DNA from: Microbacterium sp. B35-30
GTDB taxonomy: Bacteria; Actinomycetota; Actinomycetes; Actinomycetales; Microbacteriaceae
DNA length: 57,836 bases
Assembly (NCBI RefSeq): GCF_010634855.1
Contig: NZ_MWLQ01000034.1
Span: forward strand, 1-57,836
Direction: 5' to 3'
A program made the position numbers and the translations under genes. Numbering within the stretch: position 1 is the stretch's first letter; every line of letters starts with the position of its first letter. Positions 1 through 8,944 of the stretch are shown piece by piece. The notes beneath the pieces were generated by a model. That model was not told the DNA's origin and made no database searches. It saw only the letters and a list, made by a program, of their open reading frames with translations.

Positions 1-36
1 TGTCAAGAATCTTTTACACTCTCACTGAAACGCGGC

Positions 37-639
37 TTACTCGAGCGTCGAGTGCACCGGCAGGGCGTCCCACTCCGCCCGCAGCACACCCATGACGACG
101 GAGTCGTAGCGCGCACCGCGCACCTCGCGCGCGTCACGGAAGCGCGCCTCCTCGACGAAGCCGAGCCGGTGCCCGACACCGAGCATGCGCGAGTTGCCCG
201 ACCACGTCGAGTAGTCCAGACGCACCACCTCGGTCGTCGCGAAGAGGTAGTCGGTCCAGATCCGCATTGCCTCCGTGCCGACGCCGCGGCCCCGGGTCGC
301 GGGGTCGTAGACGGTAAGGCCCATGCGGCGCCAGTCCGACTCCTCGGACTCCCAGTGCCACGAGATCGAGCCCACCATGGCGTCGGGCGCTTCGTCCATC
401 ACGATCACGGCTCGCACCAGCGGCGACGCGGCGGCGTACTCCCCCGACGCGAGGCGACCGCGGAACCGGTCGAGGCGCTCGTCGATCTCGGCGGCAGAGA
501 GCTTCGCGAAGTACGGCCCGTCCCACCGGTGCCAGTCCTGCTCGGGCTGCAGCCAGCGGCGATAGGCCTCGAGGTCGCCTTCCTCGTAGGCCCGGACGGC
601 CACACCGCCGCTCCGGCCGATCACTCGATATGCGCTCAC
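37..639 (-). CDS. GNAT family N-acetyltransferase (RimJ/RimL-like)
   Basis: A 200-residue protein with the acetyl-CoA pyrophosphate loop RGRGVG at about residues 116-121, followed by the amphipathic helix and the late GxxxLGF-like strand (GHRLGF near 156-161) that is typical of the RimJ/RimL branch. It should transfer an acetyl group from acetyl-CoA to an amine; the substrate cannot be read from sequence. The start is GTG. A weak TANNNT-like box (GAGACT) lies seven bases upstream, so it may be leaderless. It stands alone, downstream of the double esterase gene on the same strand but behind strong hairpins, so it is probably transcribed separately. Confidence 0.8.
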   Translation of the reverse strand: MSAYRVIGRSGGVAVRAYEEGDLEAYRRWLQPEQDWHRWDGPYFAKLSAAEIDERLDRFRGRLASGEYAAASPLVRAVIVMDEAPDAMVGSISWHWESEESDWRRMGLTVYDPATRGRGVGTEAMRIWTDYLFATTEVVRLDYSTWSGNSRMLGVGHRLGFVEEARFRDAREVRGARYDSVVMGVLRAEWDALPVHSTLE

Positions 640-721
640 CCGCGTCAGTCTCGCAGGATCACGGATACCGCGGCCCGAGGCATCCGTTCACGCCGAGGCC
701 TTCATTCGGACGGCGCCCGTC

Positions 722-782
722 GTTCGGGTGTCACGTTCTGTGGAGTCGACGCCTGCGAGGCCGCAGATCGTGACACCCGAAC
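722..782. repeat. 14-bp perfect inverted repeat
   Basis: GTTCGGGTGTCACG (722-735) is repeated inverted as CGTGACACCCGAAC (769-782) around a 33-base loop. It lies downstream of the double esterase gene and upstream of the GNAT gene. It could help terminate transcription or be a regulator site; nothing else identifies it. Confidence 0.6.
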
Positions 783-800
783 CTGCCGCGCTCGCGCGCA

Positions 801-837
801 ACTCCGCGTCGGGCGCGGCGCGCGCCCGACGCGGAGT
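801..837 (-). terminator. Hairpin terminator of the double esterase gene
   Basis: A perfect 17-bp stem (801-817 with 821-837) closes a three-base loop just after the stop codon of the esterase gene. There is no clear U-tract, which is usual for such hairpins in high-GC actinobacteria. Confidence 0.7.
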
Positions 838-841
838 CCGG

Positions 842-3040
842 TCACCCGTTCGGGTCCTGGAACAGACGCGGAGCCAGATCGATGAGGTTCTTCTGCCAGA
901 CGTCCCACCCGTGAGGGCCGACCGTCACGCCGTCGAACTCGTACTCGATGCCCAGCTGGTCCAGCACCGGAAGGGAGCTCATCACCGACCCGTACGTGAA
1001 GTCCGTGATGTCACCGGTGTAGATCCGATACAGCTCGGTGCCCGCGTTGATGGCCGCTGCATCGACGCCCGCCGTCCCGCCGAAGCCCGCCGCGAACGTC
1101 CCGATCCAGGCGAACTCGCCGGGGTGCGCCTTGAGCACCGACACCGTACGCGCCCCTCCGGCCGACAGCCCGGCCAGCGCCCGGTCGGCGGGATCGCTGC
1201 TGACGTTGTAGCGCTCCTCCGTCACCGGCACGACGTTCTCGAGCAACTCCCGGGGGTAGTTGCTGACATTGCCGTTGGGCATCACGACGACCATCGGCTC
1301 GGTGGCGCCATCCAGCGACAGGTTGTCGAGGATCTGGCGCGCACGCCCGACCTCCACCCAGTCGGTCCAGCTCTGACCGCCACCGTGGTTGAGCACGAAC
1401 AGCGGATAGGGATCGGCGCGGTCGGGGTCGTACCCCGGTGGGGTCCATACGTAGGCATTGCGCTGCTGACCGGCCACGGTGCTCTGGTACGTCATGACCT
1501 CCAGGTTCCCGCCCTGGCCCTGCGGCACGTCGGCGAGCAGGCGCGAGCCTTCGCCCGGGACGAGGAAGGTGCTCCACGCCGGCTCCGATGTCACCTTCGT
1601 CGGGTTGGACGTGTCCTTGACGGACTGGCGATCGACGATGAGCCGGTAGTGGTAGAACTTCTCCTCGAGCGGACCGACGGTCGCCCTCCAGCGATCACCG
1701 ACCTTGTTCATCTCCACGCGAAGCCAGCTGCCGCCGGGCGCCCAGTTCGCCCACACGGAGACGTACTCGGCATCGGCGAAGTCGGTCGTCGTCTCGAACG
1801 TCACGAAGTCGTCCTCGGTGAGCCAGGGCGTGGGCGTCGTGCCGGCGGCCGGCGGCTCGAAGCGCTCCGTGAGCGCGGTGTGCCCCTCGCTCATCGCGGG
1901 GTCCGACGCCGCACCGGTGAACAGCCGGGGCGCGAAGTCGATGAGGTTCTCCTGCCAGGCGTTCCAGTTGTGCCCGGCATCCGGGTTCACACCGTCGAAC
2001 TGGTAGTCCAGCCCCAGCGCGTCGAACTTCTGGAACGAGTCGTACACGTCGTTGTACGCGATGTCGGTCTTGTTGCCGACGTAGACGCGGAACAGCTCGG
2101 TGCGGTCGTTCATCCTGTCGACGGGGATGGCATCGAGGTCGCCGAAGCGTCCGGCTCCGAAGGTGCCGATCGCGTCGAACTCGCCCGGGTGCTCGCTGAA
2201 CACCTCGAATGCCTGCCCGCCGCCCATCGACAGTCCGGCCAGTGCCCGATGGTTCTTGGAGGGCGAGACGTTGTAGGTGCGCTCGACGGCGGGGACGATG
2301 TTCTCGAGCAGCTCCGCCGAGAAGTCGTCGACGTTGCCGTTGCCCATCACCACGAGCATGTCCTCGAGCTGTCCGGTCAGCCACAGGTTGTCGAGGATCT
2401 GCTCCGCACGCCCCACCTCGACCCAGTCGCGGTAGCTCTGGCCGCCTCCGTGCTGGAGGTACAGCACCGGGAGCTTCTTGCCCTTGGGCGTGTACGTCGG
2501 CGGAACCCAGACGAGTGCCTGACGCTCCTCGCCCGCGACCGCGCTGTCGTACGACAGCGTCTGGATGGCGCCGGCCTGCTCCGGCGCGTCGGCCAGCAGA
2601 GCTGCCGACTCGCCGGGGATGAAGAACGTGCTCCACTCCGGTTCGGATGCGACGCTGGTCGGGTTGCTCGTGTCCTTCAGGACTTTGCTGTCGTCACCCG
2701 TGACCTGGTAGTAGTACAGGCCGGGCTCGAAGGGCCCGTATGTCGCGGTCCAGTTCGCGCCGCTGCGCTGCAGTCCGATCTGCGCCCAGTTGTGCGAGGG
2801 CCCGAAGTTGCCCTCGACGACCACCTGCGACACCGGCCCGACCGCGGCTTCGACGGCGGCGTTCGGCACGGCGATCCGCAGATAGCCGCCTTCCTGCTGC
2901 GCGATCCACGGGTCCGCCGCGCTGGCCGGCGCGGCCGCCATCAGCCCGGCGAATGCCAGGACTGCGGCCGTGACGACCGCGACGGCTCGTCTCGCTCTCG
3001 CGAACCGGCCCGAGCGCCGGTCCTCGGATGTGATCTCCAT
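842..3040 (-). CDS. Secreted tandem (double) esterase, enterochelin/feruloyl-esterase-like
   Basis: A 732-residue protein with a signal peptide (charged start, hydrophobic stretch about 16-37, cleavage near ASA-41). It contains two homologous halves, each an Ig-like E-set segment followed by an esterase-D type alpha/beta hydrolase. The nucleophile elbows are GLSMGG at 269-274 (Ser271) and GLSAGG at 624-629 (Ser626), with candidate catalytic His357 and His710. HGGGQS-DWVEVGRA-QILDNL blocks are shared by both halves, showing internal duplication. The family includes feruloyl/acetyl esterases of plant cell-wall breakdown, and the xylan/arabinan-type neighbours support that role, but the substrate is inferred. 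ATG at 3040 is preferred over upstream starts because GAGGAA precedes it and a promoter with operators lies just upstream. Confidence 0.82.
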   Translation of the reverse strand: MEITSEDRRSGRFARARRAVAVVTAAVLAFAGLMAAAPASAADPWIAQQEGGYLRIAVPNAAVEAAVGPVSQVVVEGNFGPSHNWAQIGLQRSGANWTATYGPFEPGLYYYQVTGDDSKVLKDTSNPTSVASEPEWSTFFIPGESAALLADAPEQAGAIQTLSYDSAVAGEERQALVWVPPTYTPKGKKLPVLYLQHGGGQSYRDWVEVGRAEQILDNLWLTGQLEDMLVVMGNGNVDDFSAELLENIVPAVERTYNVSPSKNHRALAGLSMGGGQAFEVFSEHPGEFDAIGTFGAGRFGDLDAIPVDRMNDRTELFRVYVGNKTDIAYNDVYDSFQKFDALGLDYQFDGVNPDAGHNWNAWQENLIDFAPRLFTGAASDPAMSEGHTALTERFEPPAAGTTPTPWLTEDDFVTFETTTDFADAEYVSVWANWAPGGSWLRVEMNKVGDRWRATVGPLEEKFYHYRLIVDRQSVKDTSNPTKVTSEPAWSTFLVPGEGSRLLADVPQGQGGNLEVMTYQSTVAGQQRNAYVWTPPGYDPDRADPYPLFVLNHGGGQSWTDWVEVGRARQILDNLSLDGATEPMVVVMPNGNVSNYPRELLENVVPVTEERYNVSSDPADRALAGLSAGGARTVSVLKAHPGEFAWIGTFAAGFGGTAGVDAAAINAGTELYRIYTGDITDFTYGSVMSSLPVLDQLGIEYEFDGVTVGPHGWDVWQKNLIDLAPRLFQDPNG

Positions 3041-3135
3041 CGATTCCTCATCTCGTGTGACTCGACCGACTCCGGGAGCACCCTGACCCCCGGGGCCGAC
3101 TGGCTGAGACGGGCAGGCACACGGCGACGTGCGCA

Positions 3136-3151
3136 TTTACAACGTAGTAAC
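3136..3151. promoter_or_regulatory. LacI-type operator, imperfect copy
   Basis: TTTACAACGTAGTAAC matches the palindrome TTTACAACGTTGTAAA except in the right arm. It lies just downstream of the predicted promoter of the double esterase gene (minus strand), a position suited to repression. Confidence 0.6.
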
Positions 3152-3166
3152 TCCCGTCCTCGCTCA

Positions 3167-3195
3167 CTCTTACAGAGCCACTCGCATTCGGTCAA
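3167..3195 (-). promoter_or_regulatory. Promoter of the double esterase gene
   Basis: On the minus strand TTGACC (3190-3195) and TAAGAG (3167-3172) are spaced by 17 bases. Operator copies lie on both sides (3202-3217 upstream, 3136-3151 downstream). Confidence 0.55.
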
Positions 3196-3201
3196 GAGGG
3201 A

Positions 3202-3217
3202 TTTACAACGTCGTAAA
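3202..3217. promoter_or_regulatory. LacI-type operator
   Basis: TTTACAACGTCGTAAA, a 16-bp near-perfect palindrome with the central CG step typical of LacI-family sites. It lies between the two divergent esterase genes. Confidence 0.75.
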
Positions 3218-3224
3218 GATTAAC

Positions 3225-3240
3225 TTTACAACGTCGTAAA
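3225..3240. promoter_or_regulatory. LacI-type operator overlapping a -35 box
   Basis: This is identical to the copy at 3202-3217, with centres 23 bases apart. Its TTTACA start also serves as a plausible -35 for the plus-strand esterase, with TAGCGT (3248-3253) as -10 after 17 bases, so binding would block RNA polymerase. Confidence 0.72.
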
Positions 3241-3305
3241 CCGGCGATAGCGTGGCCCCGCCGAGCGGGACCGCCCGGCGCTCAACGGCCATTCGAGGAG
3301 GAACG

Positions 3306-4859
3306 GTGGAGAGTATCGCGCAACAGCGCACACCTGACGCGGGGGTCCCGCACGAGGCCCAGAGGGACGGAATCTTCCGCAGCCGGCGCCTGAAGGCACT
3401 GGCCGTCGTGATCCTCGCCTGGGCCATGCTGCTCACCATGGCACCGGGCACGGCCCGAGCGGACGAGGGCGATCTGACCCCCGGCCCGACGATCATCGCG
3501 GATCCGGAGTCGCCCACCGGCTACACCGGGCGCTTCGTCTACTACAACCCCGACGCGACCAGCGTCCGCTTCGTCGCGGACATCATGCTGCGCAACTGGG
3601 AGGACCGCACGGACACCACCGTGTACAGCCCCTGGGACTACCGCCCGGGACTCATGCGCGGCGGCGGCGCGTACGACGTCGAGATGACGAACGCGGGCGG
3701 CGGGTACTGGGTGGCCGAGGTGCCTCTCGCAGCCGGCGTGAACCAGTACTGGTTCTACGTGAACAACAACACGAGCCTGTGGGTGGCCGACCCGGCGAAC
3801 TCGCCGATCTACGCGCCCGACGGGCTGACCGGCACGGCTCGGCGCGCGTTCAACAAGGTGTTCGTCCCCTACGACGCGGCCAAGCAGAACTACGAGCCCC
3901 TCGCCGCGCGTCAGATCGAGCTCGAGCGGGACGACTCGCCCAAGGGCACGTGGAGCTATGTCCCGTTCGAGGTCAACGGCACGACGCGCACCATGGGCGT
4001 CTACCTCCCGCCGGGCTACGACCCTGAGCGGGCGGAGCCGTACAAGACGATCTACATGCAGCACGGTGGCGGCCAGGATCAGTCCGACTGGATGAACATC
4101 GGCGACGTCCCGGTCATCATGGACAACCTGATCCACGACGGCGACACCGAGCCCGCGATCGTCATCACGACGAACACGAACTACCTCGGCGCCGCCAACC
4201 AGGGCTACCCCAACCTGCGGAACGTGGTCATCCCGTTCGTCGAGTCGAACTACAACGTCTCGACGGACGCGATCGACCGTGCATTCGCGGGCCTGTCGGC
4301 CGGCAGCTTCGTGACCCAGAACCTGATCAACTTCGATGCCGACGCGTTCGGATACTACGGGCCGTGGAGCGGCGGGGCGAGCGTTCGCACCACGACGCCG
4401 AACCTGGCTGCGCCGTACATCCTGTACGGCGGCGGGCTCTGGGACTTCGGTCTGCCGAACGCGAACACGGTCGCGGCGCTCGACAATGTCGGCTTCGTCG
4501 AGAACGTCGTCGTGGCCGGTGCGCACGACTTCAACGCGTGGAATCAGCTGTTCACGACGTTCGCGCGCGACTACCTCTGGCACCCGGAGGCGTTCATCAA
4601 GGATGAGATCGACACCCTCAAGGCGAGTGTCGCGGGCACGGCTCTGAACGGCGGGAACAAGAACGCCCTCACGGTCAAGCTCGATCAGGCACTGAGCCTC
4701 GTCGCCAAGGGTGACGGTGCGGGCGCCCTCGAAGTGCTGAACGGCTTCGTCGCCCAGGTCGACGGCTTCACTGCCGCCCGGAAGCTGACGGCGGACCAGT
4801 CCGCCGCACTGCTCCCGGTCGCCCAGAAGATCCTCTTCAACGTGGGTTACTGGCAGTAG
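3306..4859 (+). CDS. Secreted esterase (esterase-D/enterochelin-esterase-like)
   Basis: A 517-residue protein starting at GTG 3306, preceded by GAGGAGG. An N-terminal hydrophobic stretch (about 30-47) ending TARA suggests export. Residues about 55-190 form a CBM48/E-set-like beta domain. The esterase domain carries HGGGQ (253-257), the nucleophile elbow GLSAGS (329-334, Ser331) and candidate catalytic His407 in AGAHDF. A C-terminal helical segment (about 430-517) resembles accessory modules of secreted glycan-active enzymes. It is homologous to both halves of the divergent double esterase and shares its operators, so it probably acts on the same plant-wall esters. Confidence 0.8.
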   Translation: MESIAQQRTPDAGVPHEAQRDGIFRSRRLKALAVVILAWAMLLTMAPGTARADEGDLTPGPTIIADPESPTGYTGRFVYYNPDATSVRFVADIMLRNWEDRTDTTVYSPWDYRPGLMRGGGAYDVEMTNAGGGYWVAEVPLAAGVNQYWFYVNNNTSLWVADPANSPIYAPDGLTGTARRAFNKVFVPYDAAKQNYEPLAARQIELERDDSPKGTWSYVPFEVNGTTRTMGVYLPPGYDPERAEPYKTIYMQHGGGQDQSDWMNIGDVPVIMDNLIHDGDTEPAIVITTNTNYLGAANQGYPNLRNVVIPFVESNYNVSTDAIDRAFAGLSAGSFVTQNLINFDADAFGYYGPWSGGASVRTTTPNLAAPYILYGGGLWDFGLPNANTVAALDNVGFVENVVVAGAHDFNAWNQLFTTFARDYLWHPEAFIKDEIDTLKASVAGTALNGGNKNALTVKLDQALSLVAKGDGAGALEVLNGFVAQVDGFTAARKLTADQSAALLPVAQKILFNVGYWQ

Positions 4860-4870
4860 CCGCTCATCGA

Positions 4871-4909
4871 CGCGGGGTGCCGGCAGAGCCTCTCTGCCGG
4901 CAACCCGCG
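4871..4909. terminator. Bidirectional hairpin terminator
   Basis: A stem of 18 bp with one mismatch (4871-4888 with 4892-4909) and loop CCT lies between the convergent esterase and LacI genes. Confidence 0.8.
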
Positions 4910-4922
4910 TCTCCGTCGGCCG

Positions 4923-5942
4923 TCAGCCTCGGGGGGATGGCGCGGGCCTCGCCGTCGAGTCGCGCACCACGAGCCGCGTCGCCAGCTCGATGCGGGTGAC
5001 CTCCGGACGGGGCTGTTCCAGCAGCTGGAGCACGAGGCGGGTCGCCTGCTCTGCCATCTCCCGGAGAGGCTGGTGGACCGTCGTCAGCCGAGGGTGGGCC
5101 AGCTCCGCGATGGCCAGGTCGTCGAAACCCACCACCGAGAGGTCGTGAGGCACGCTCAAGCCCAGCGCCGCCGCCGCATGCAGCACGCCCAGCGCCTGCG
5201 CGTCGTTGCCCGCGAAGATCGCGGTCGGCGGATCGGCCAGTCGCAGCAGCTCGCTGGCGTGCCGTTCCCCGCCGTCCCGCTGGAAGTCCCCGAAGCGGAT
5301 GCATTCCGGCGCGATCGGCACGCGTGCCGACGACATCGCCGCGCGGTAGCCGTCGAGCCGCGCCAGCGCGCACATCACCGATTCCGGACCGGTGATCGCC
5401 GCGATGCGGCGGTGTCCGAGCTCCAGCAGGTGCCTCGTCGCCGCCAGCCCGCCCGACCAGTTCGCCGAGCCGACGGAGGGGATGTCCTGGACGGGGTCGC
5501 CCTCGGGATCGATGATGACGTACGGGATGCCGCGTGCCGTGAGCTGCTCCCGCCCTTCCGGCGGGATGCCGGCGAAGAGCAGGATGATGCCCGTCGGCGC
5601 GCGGCGGACGACCGACTCCAGCCACTCCGGTCCCGGCGCGTGGCGGTCGCCGCTCACCGAGAGGGAGACCGCGAGTCCCACCGCCGCGGCGCTCTCGCGG
5701 ACGCCCTCGAGGATGGCGAGCGCCCACTGCCCCTCGAGCTCGTGCAGAACGACCTCGATGTACTCGCGCCGCTGTCTGCTCTTCCTGCGCCGGTACCCGC
5801 TCTCTCGCAGGTGCTCCTCGACGAGAGCGCGCGTCGCCGACGACACGTCGGTCGCGCCGTTGAGCACCTTCGAGATGGTCGTGAGCGACAACCCGGTCTG
5901 AGCAGCGATCTCGTTGAGCGTCACTCGCTGGGTTCGTGCCAT
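4923..5942 (-). CDS. LacI-family transcriptional regulator
   Basis: A 339-residue repressor. The N-terminal helix-turn-helix is at about residues 7-27 (LNEIAAQTGLSLTTISKVLNG), and a periplasmic-binding-protein-like sensor domain follows from about residue 60. The hinge is unusual: GYRRRK replaces the common YRPN, as in actinobacterial glycoside-utilisation regulators. It is the last gene after GH5, 12 bases from it and in the same direction, so it may be co-transcribed with the transporter and hydrolases. It probably senses an imported oligosaccharide. Whether it or the LacI at 16744 binds the TTTACAACGTTGTAAA sites cannot be decided here. Confidence 0.88.
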   Translation of the reverse strand: MARTQRVTLNEIAAQTGLSLTTISKVLNGATDVSSATRALVEEHLRESGYRRRKSRQRREYIEVVLHELEGQWALAILEGVRESAAAVGLAVSLSVSGDRHAPGPEWLESVVRRAPTGIILLFAGIPPEGREQLTARGIPYVIIDPEGDPVQDIPSVGSANWSGGLAATRHLLELGHRRIAAITGPESVMCALARLDGYRAAMSSARVPIAPECIRFGDFQRDGGERHASELLRLADPPTAIFAGNDAQALGVLHAAAALGLSVPHDLSVVGFDDLAIAELAHPRLTTVHQPLREMAEQATRLVLQLLEQPRPEVTRIELATRLVVRDSTARPAPSPRG

Positions 5943-5954
5943 GTCGCCGCCCGG

Positions 5955-7334
5955 CTAGCTCGTCGCGCGCCGGAGTATCGTCGCCAGGTCCTCGCGGATA
6001 CGGCACTGGCGGAACGAGAACGCGTCGGCGAGCGCCTCCGCCTCGTCGGGACCGACGCCCTCGAACGCACGGGCGAACTCGTCCACCAGGGCTTCGGCGA
6101 GCATCACGTGACGGACGTGTCCGTGGATCCACCGCCGCGCACCCCACGGGTAGGGCTGGAAGTCCGGGAACTCCTCCTGGAACAGCCGCTCGATCGGCTC
6201 GAGGATGTCGCGGACCCCCGCATCGGTCGAACCCCACGAGTCGACGCCGAAGCGCGCCTTCCTCTCGAGCACCGGCGCGATGCGCCGCAGGTATGCGGAG
6301 TCGGGATCCACCGTGACGACCCCCTGCAGGCCGATGTCCTTGTAGGTCCAGAGCGCCCAGCTCGCGTCGTGGCGGTCGAAGATCGCGAGCTGGTCCTCGA
6401 GCAGGCGATACCGCTGCTCATCACGAGCGGGGTCGCCGGTGTAGACCGGCCCGAACTCCCCCACCCAGATCGGCGTGCCGGTCTCGCGCATGTACGCGGT
6501 CCGTTCGAGGAAGGTCTCCTCGACGCGGTCCCTGTCGACGTACTGCCCTCGGGAGATCCCCGGGTACGGGCCGCCGTCCACGAATCCGGGCAGCGCGTAG
6601 TCGTGCGCCGTGTACACGCAGTTCGGGAGCGGGTCGCCCAGCTGGTCGAACTGCGTGGAGTAGCGGTTGCCGTCGAGGAAGAGGATGTGATCGGGGTCCA
6701 CCGCTCGGATGGCGGCCTCGAGCCGGCGATAGAACGGCCCGATCGCCGTCCCTTCGACGTCCCCGGGTTCGTTGACCGGGTTGTAGCCGGCCACCCACGG
6801 GTTGCCGCGATAGTGATCGGCGATGCTCTCCCACAGGTGCACGACGCGGTCCTGGAACTGCCGCTGCGACCAGAAGTGCGCCCACTGGGTCGGGTTGTCG
6901 CTGTGCCAGTGCTGGTTCTGGGCCCCGGGAAGGGCGTGGAGGTCGATGATCGTGTAGATGCCGTGACTCGCGCACGCCTCGACGACCTGGTCCAGCAGGC
7001 GGAAGCCTTCGGCGCGGATGACGAAGGGCTCGGCGTCGCCCTCGAAGTGACGGTAGTTGAACGGGATGCGCAGCGAGTTGACGCCGAGCGACTGGAGGAA
7101 CGCGGCATCCTCCGCAGTGAAGAACGCCGCCATGAACCGCCCGAAGAAGCGCTCGTACGCCTCTTCCCCCAGCACGCGGCGAAGCGCCCGACGCTGCTGC
7201 GACTCGGCGCCCGCGTAGCCGGTGATGAAGTTCTCCATGTTCATCCACCCGCCGAGCCCGAAGCCCTTCAGCGTGACAGGCTCGTCGCCCGCCACGATGC
7301 GGGTTCCCTCGACGCGGAGCACGTGCTGCGTCAT
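5955..7334 (-). CDS. Intracellular GH5-family glycoside hydrolase
   Basis: A 459-residue protein without signal peptide. It shows the GH5 landmarks: an N-terminal GWMNMENF segment, RIPFNYR (about 89-95), the acid/base in PVNEP (Glu189) and the nucleophile in WVGEFGP (Glu293), both at the ends of TIM-barrel strands. It should hydrolyse a beta-glycosidic bond of an oligosaccharide after import; the sugar is not clear. The start at 7334 is chosen because AAGGA lies at a good distance; ATG 7340 is an alternative with poor spacing. It sits between the arabinofuranosidase and LacI genes in the importer operon. Confidence 0.82.
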   Translation of the reverse strand: MTQHVLRVEGTRIVAGDEPVTLKGFGLGGWMNMENFITGYAGAESQQRRALRRVLGEEAYERFFGRFMAAFFTAEDAAFLQSLGVNSLRIPFNYRHFEGDAEPFVIRAEGFRLLDQVVEACASHGIYTIIDLHALPGAQNQHWHSDNPTQWAHFWSQRQFQDRVVHLWESIADHYRGNPWVAGYNPVNEPGDVEGTAIGPFYRRLEAAIRAVDPDHILFLDGNRYSTQFDQLGDPLPNCVYTAHDYALPGFVDGGPYPGISRGQYVDRDRVEETFLERTAYMRETGTPIWVGEFGPVYTGDPARDEQRYRLLEDQLAIFDRHDASWALWTYKDIGLQGVVTVDPDSAYLRRIAPVLERKARFGVDSWGSTDAGVRDILEPIERLFQEEFPDFQPYPWGARRWIHGHVRHVMLAEALVDEFARAFEGVGPDEAEALADAFSFRQCRIREDLATILRRATS

Positions 7335-7383
7335 CCTCATTCCTTCCTGGGTGGGTGCGGCCGGCGCGCGTGGGGCGCCGTGC

Positions 7384-8895
7384 TCAGTCGAATGTGAGAA
7401 CCGTCCACGAGACGGGAGGGAGTGTGACGGTGATCTTCCCGTCGTCGGCGTGGACGGACGAGTTGGTCCTGGGGGCCACTCGTTCGGGATCGTGGAGCGT
7501 GTTGGCGGCATGGATGTCGTCGTCGAACAGCGAGACCGCGGTGGCGTTCGCGATGCGGCCGAGGGCGACGACGTCGACCTCGAGGGACACCTCGTCCGAG
7601 AGGCTGCGGTTGACGATGAACACCGTCGTCCCGCCGCCGCTCTCGTCGTGGGTCGCGACCGCGTCCACGATGGGCACGTCGCCGTACAGCTCCGTCGAGT
7701 AGGTCGGGCTGTCGAGCTTGAGCTCGAGGGCGACGTCCCGCGCCAGTCGCGACGTGAGCGAGAACGGATAGAACGTGGTCTGGCGCCATGCCGGTCCGCC
7801 GGGCTCGGTCATGATCGGTGCGATGACGTTGACGAGCTGCGCGAGGCTCGCGGCCGTCACGCGGTCGGCGTGGCGGATGAGGGAGATCATCAGGCTCCCG
7901 AAGACGACGGCGTCGAGCACCGAGTAGGAATCCTCCAGCAGCCGGGGAGCGACCGGCCACTGCGCGACATCGGTGATCTTGTCGACCTCGTTGAACCGCG
8001 ACTGGTACCAGACGTTCCACTCGTCGAACGAGATGTCGATGGTCTTGTCGCTGTGGCGCAGGGCCTTCACGTGGTCCGCCGTCGCCACGACGGCATCGAT
8101 GAACCGGTCCATGTTGACCCCGGAGGCCAGGAAGCTGCCGTAGTCATCGCCCTTCGGCTCGTAGTAGGCGTGGCACGAGATGTAGTCCACGTCGTCGTAC
8201 GTGTGGCTCAGCACGACTCGTTCCCAGTCGCCGAAGGTCGGCATCTGGGCACTCGAGCTGCCGCAGACCACGAGTTCGAGATCCGGGTCGATCTGCCTCA
8301 TGGCGCTCGCCGTCTTGGCCGCGAGCTGGGCGTACTCCTCCGCCGTGCTGTGGCCGAGCTGCCACGGGCCGTCCATCTCGTTGCCGAGGCACCACATCCG
8401 GATGTCGTGAGGCTCGGGATGGCCGTTCGCGACACGCCTGTCGGACCAATGGGTGCCCGACCGCAGGTTCGCGTATTCGAGGACGTCGAGTGCCTCGAGG
8501 ATGCCCCGCGTCCCGAGGTTCACCGCGTACATCAACTCGCTGTCGACCTTCTGCAGCCAGCCGGCGAACTCGTCCAGTCCGATCTCATTGGTCTCGGTCG
8601 AGTGCCATGCCAGATCCAGCCGCCGCGGTCGCGTCTCGCGCGGTCCGACGCCGTCCTCCCAGCGGTACCCCGAGACGAAGTTGCCACCGGGATAGCGGAT
8701 CGTCGATACGCCGAGCTCGCGCACGAGCTCGATGACGTCGGTGCGGAAGCCCTCCTCGTCCGCGCTCTCGTGCCCCGGTTCGTAGATGCCGTCGTAGACG
8801 CATCGCCCCAGGTGCTCCACGAACGAGCCGAAGAGCCGTCGATTGATGGGTCCGATCGTGAAGTGCGGGTCGATGGTGAGGTGTGCGCGGATCAT
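7384..8895 (-). CDS. abfA: GH51 alpha-L-arabinofuranosidase
   Basis: A 503-residue cytoplasmic enzyme (no signal peptide) with the complete GH51 pattern: LFGSFVEHLGRCVYDGIY at 21-38, the acid/base in CLGNEMDGPW (Glu173) and the nucleophile in FDEWNVWY (Glu292), then a C-terminal beta-sandwich. It removes terminal alpha-L-arabinofuranosyl units from arabinan or arabinoxylan fragments. The length is as usual for the family. It follows the two permease genes (49 bases after the MalG-like gene) and precedes GH5, so imported arabino-oligosaccharides are its likely substrate. Confidence 0.93.
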   Translation of the reverse strand: MIRAHLTIDPHFTIGPINRRLFGSFVEHLGRCVYDGIYEPGHESADEEGFRTDVIELVRELGVSTIRYPGGNFVSGYRWEDGVGPRETRPRRLDLAWHSTETNEIGLDEFAGWLQKVDSELMYAVNLGTRGILEALDVLEYANLRSGTHWSDRRVANGHPEPHDIRMWCLGNEMDGPWQLGHSTAEEYAQLAAKTASAMRQIDPDLELVVCGSSSAQMPTFGDWERVVLSHTYDDVDYISCHAYYEPKGDDYGSFLASGVNMDRFIDAVVATADHVKALRHSDKTIDISFDEWNVWYQSRFNEVDKITDVAQWPVAPRLLEDSYSVLDAVVFGSLMISLIRHADRVTAASLAQLVNVIAPIMTEPGGPAWRQTTFYPFSLTSRLARDVALELKLDSPTYSTELYGDVPIVDAVATHDESGGGTTVFIVNRSLSDEVSLEVDVVALGRIANATAVSLFDDDIHAANTLHDPERVAPRTNSSVHADDGKITVTLPPVSWTVLTFD

Positions 8896-8944
8896 GCTGC
8901 TCTTCCAGGAAGCGTGGGAAACGGGTCTCGGGGCGGGCGCGGGG

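Noticed and set aside
728..3223. An 831-codon open frame opposite the double esterase gene
   Set aside because: Low-complexity Arg/Val/Asp sequence and overlap with the well-supported esterase and its promoter.
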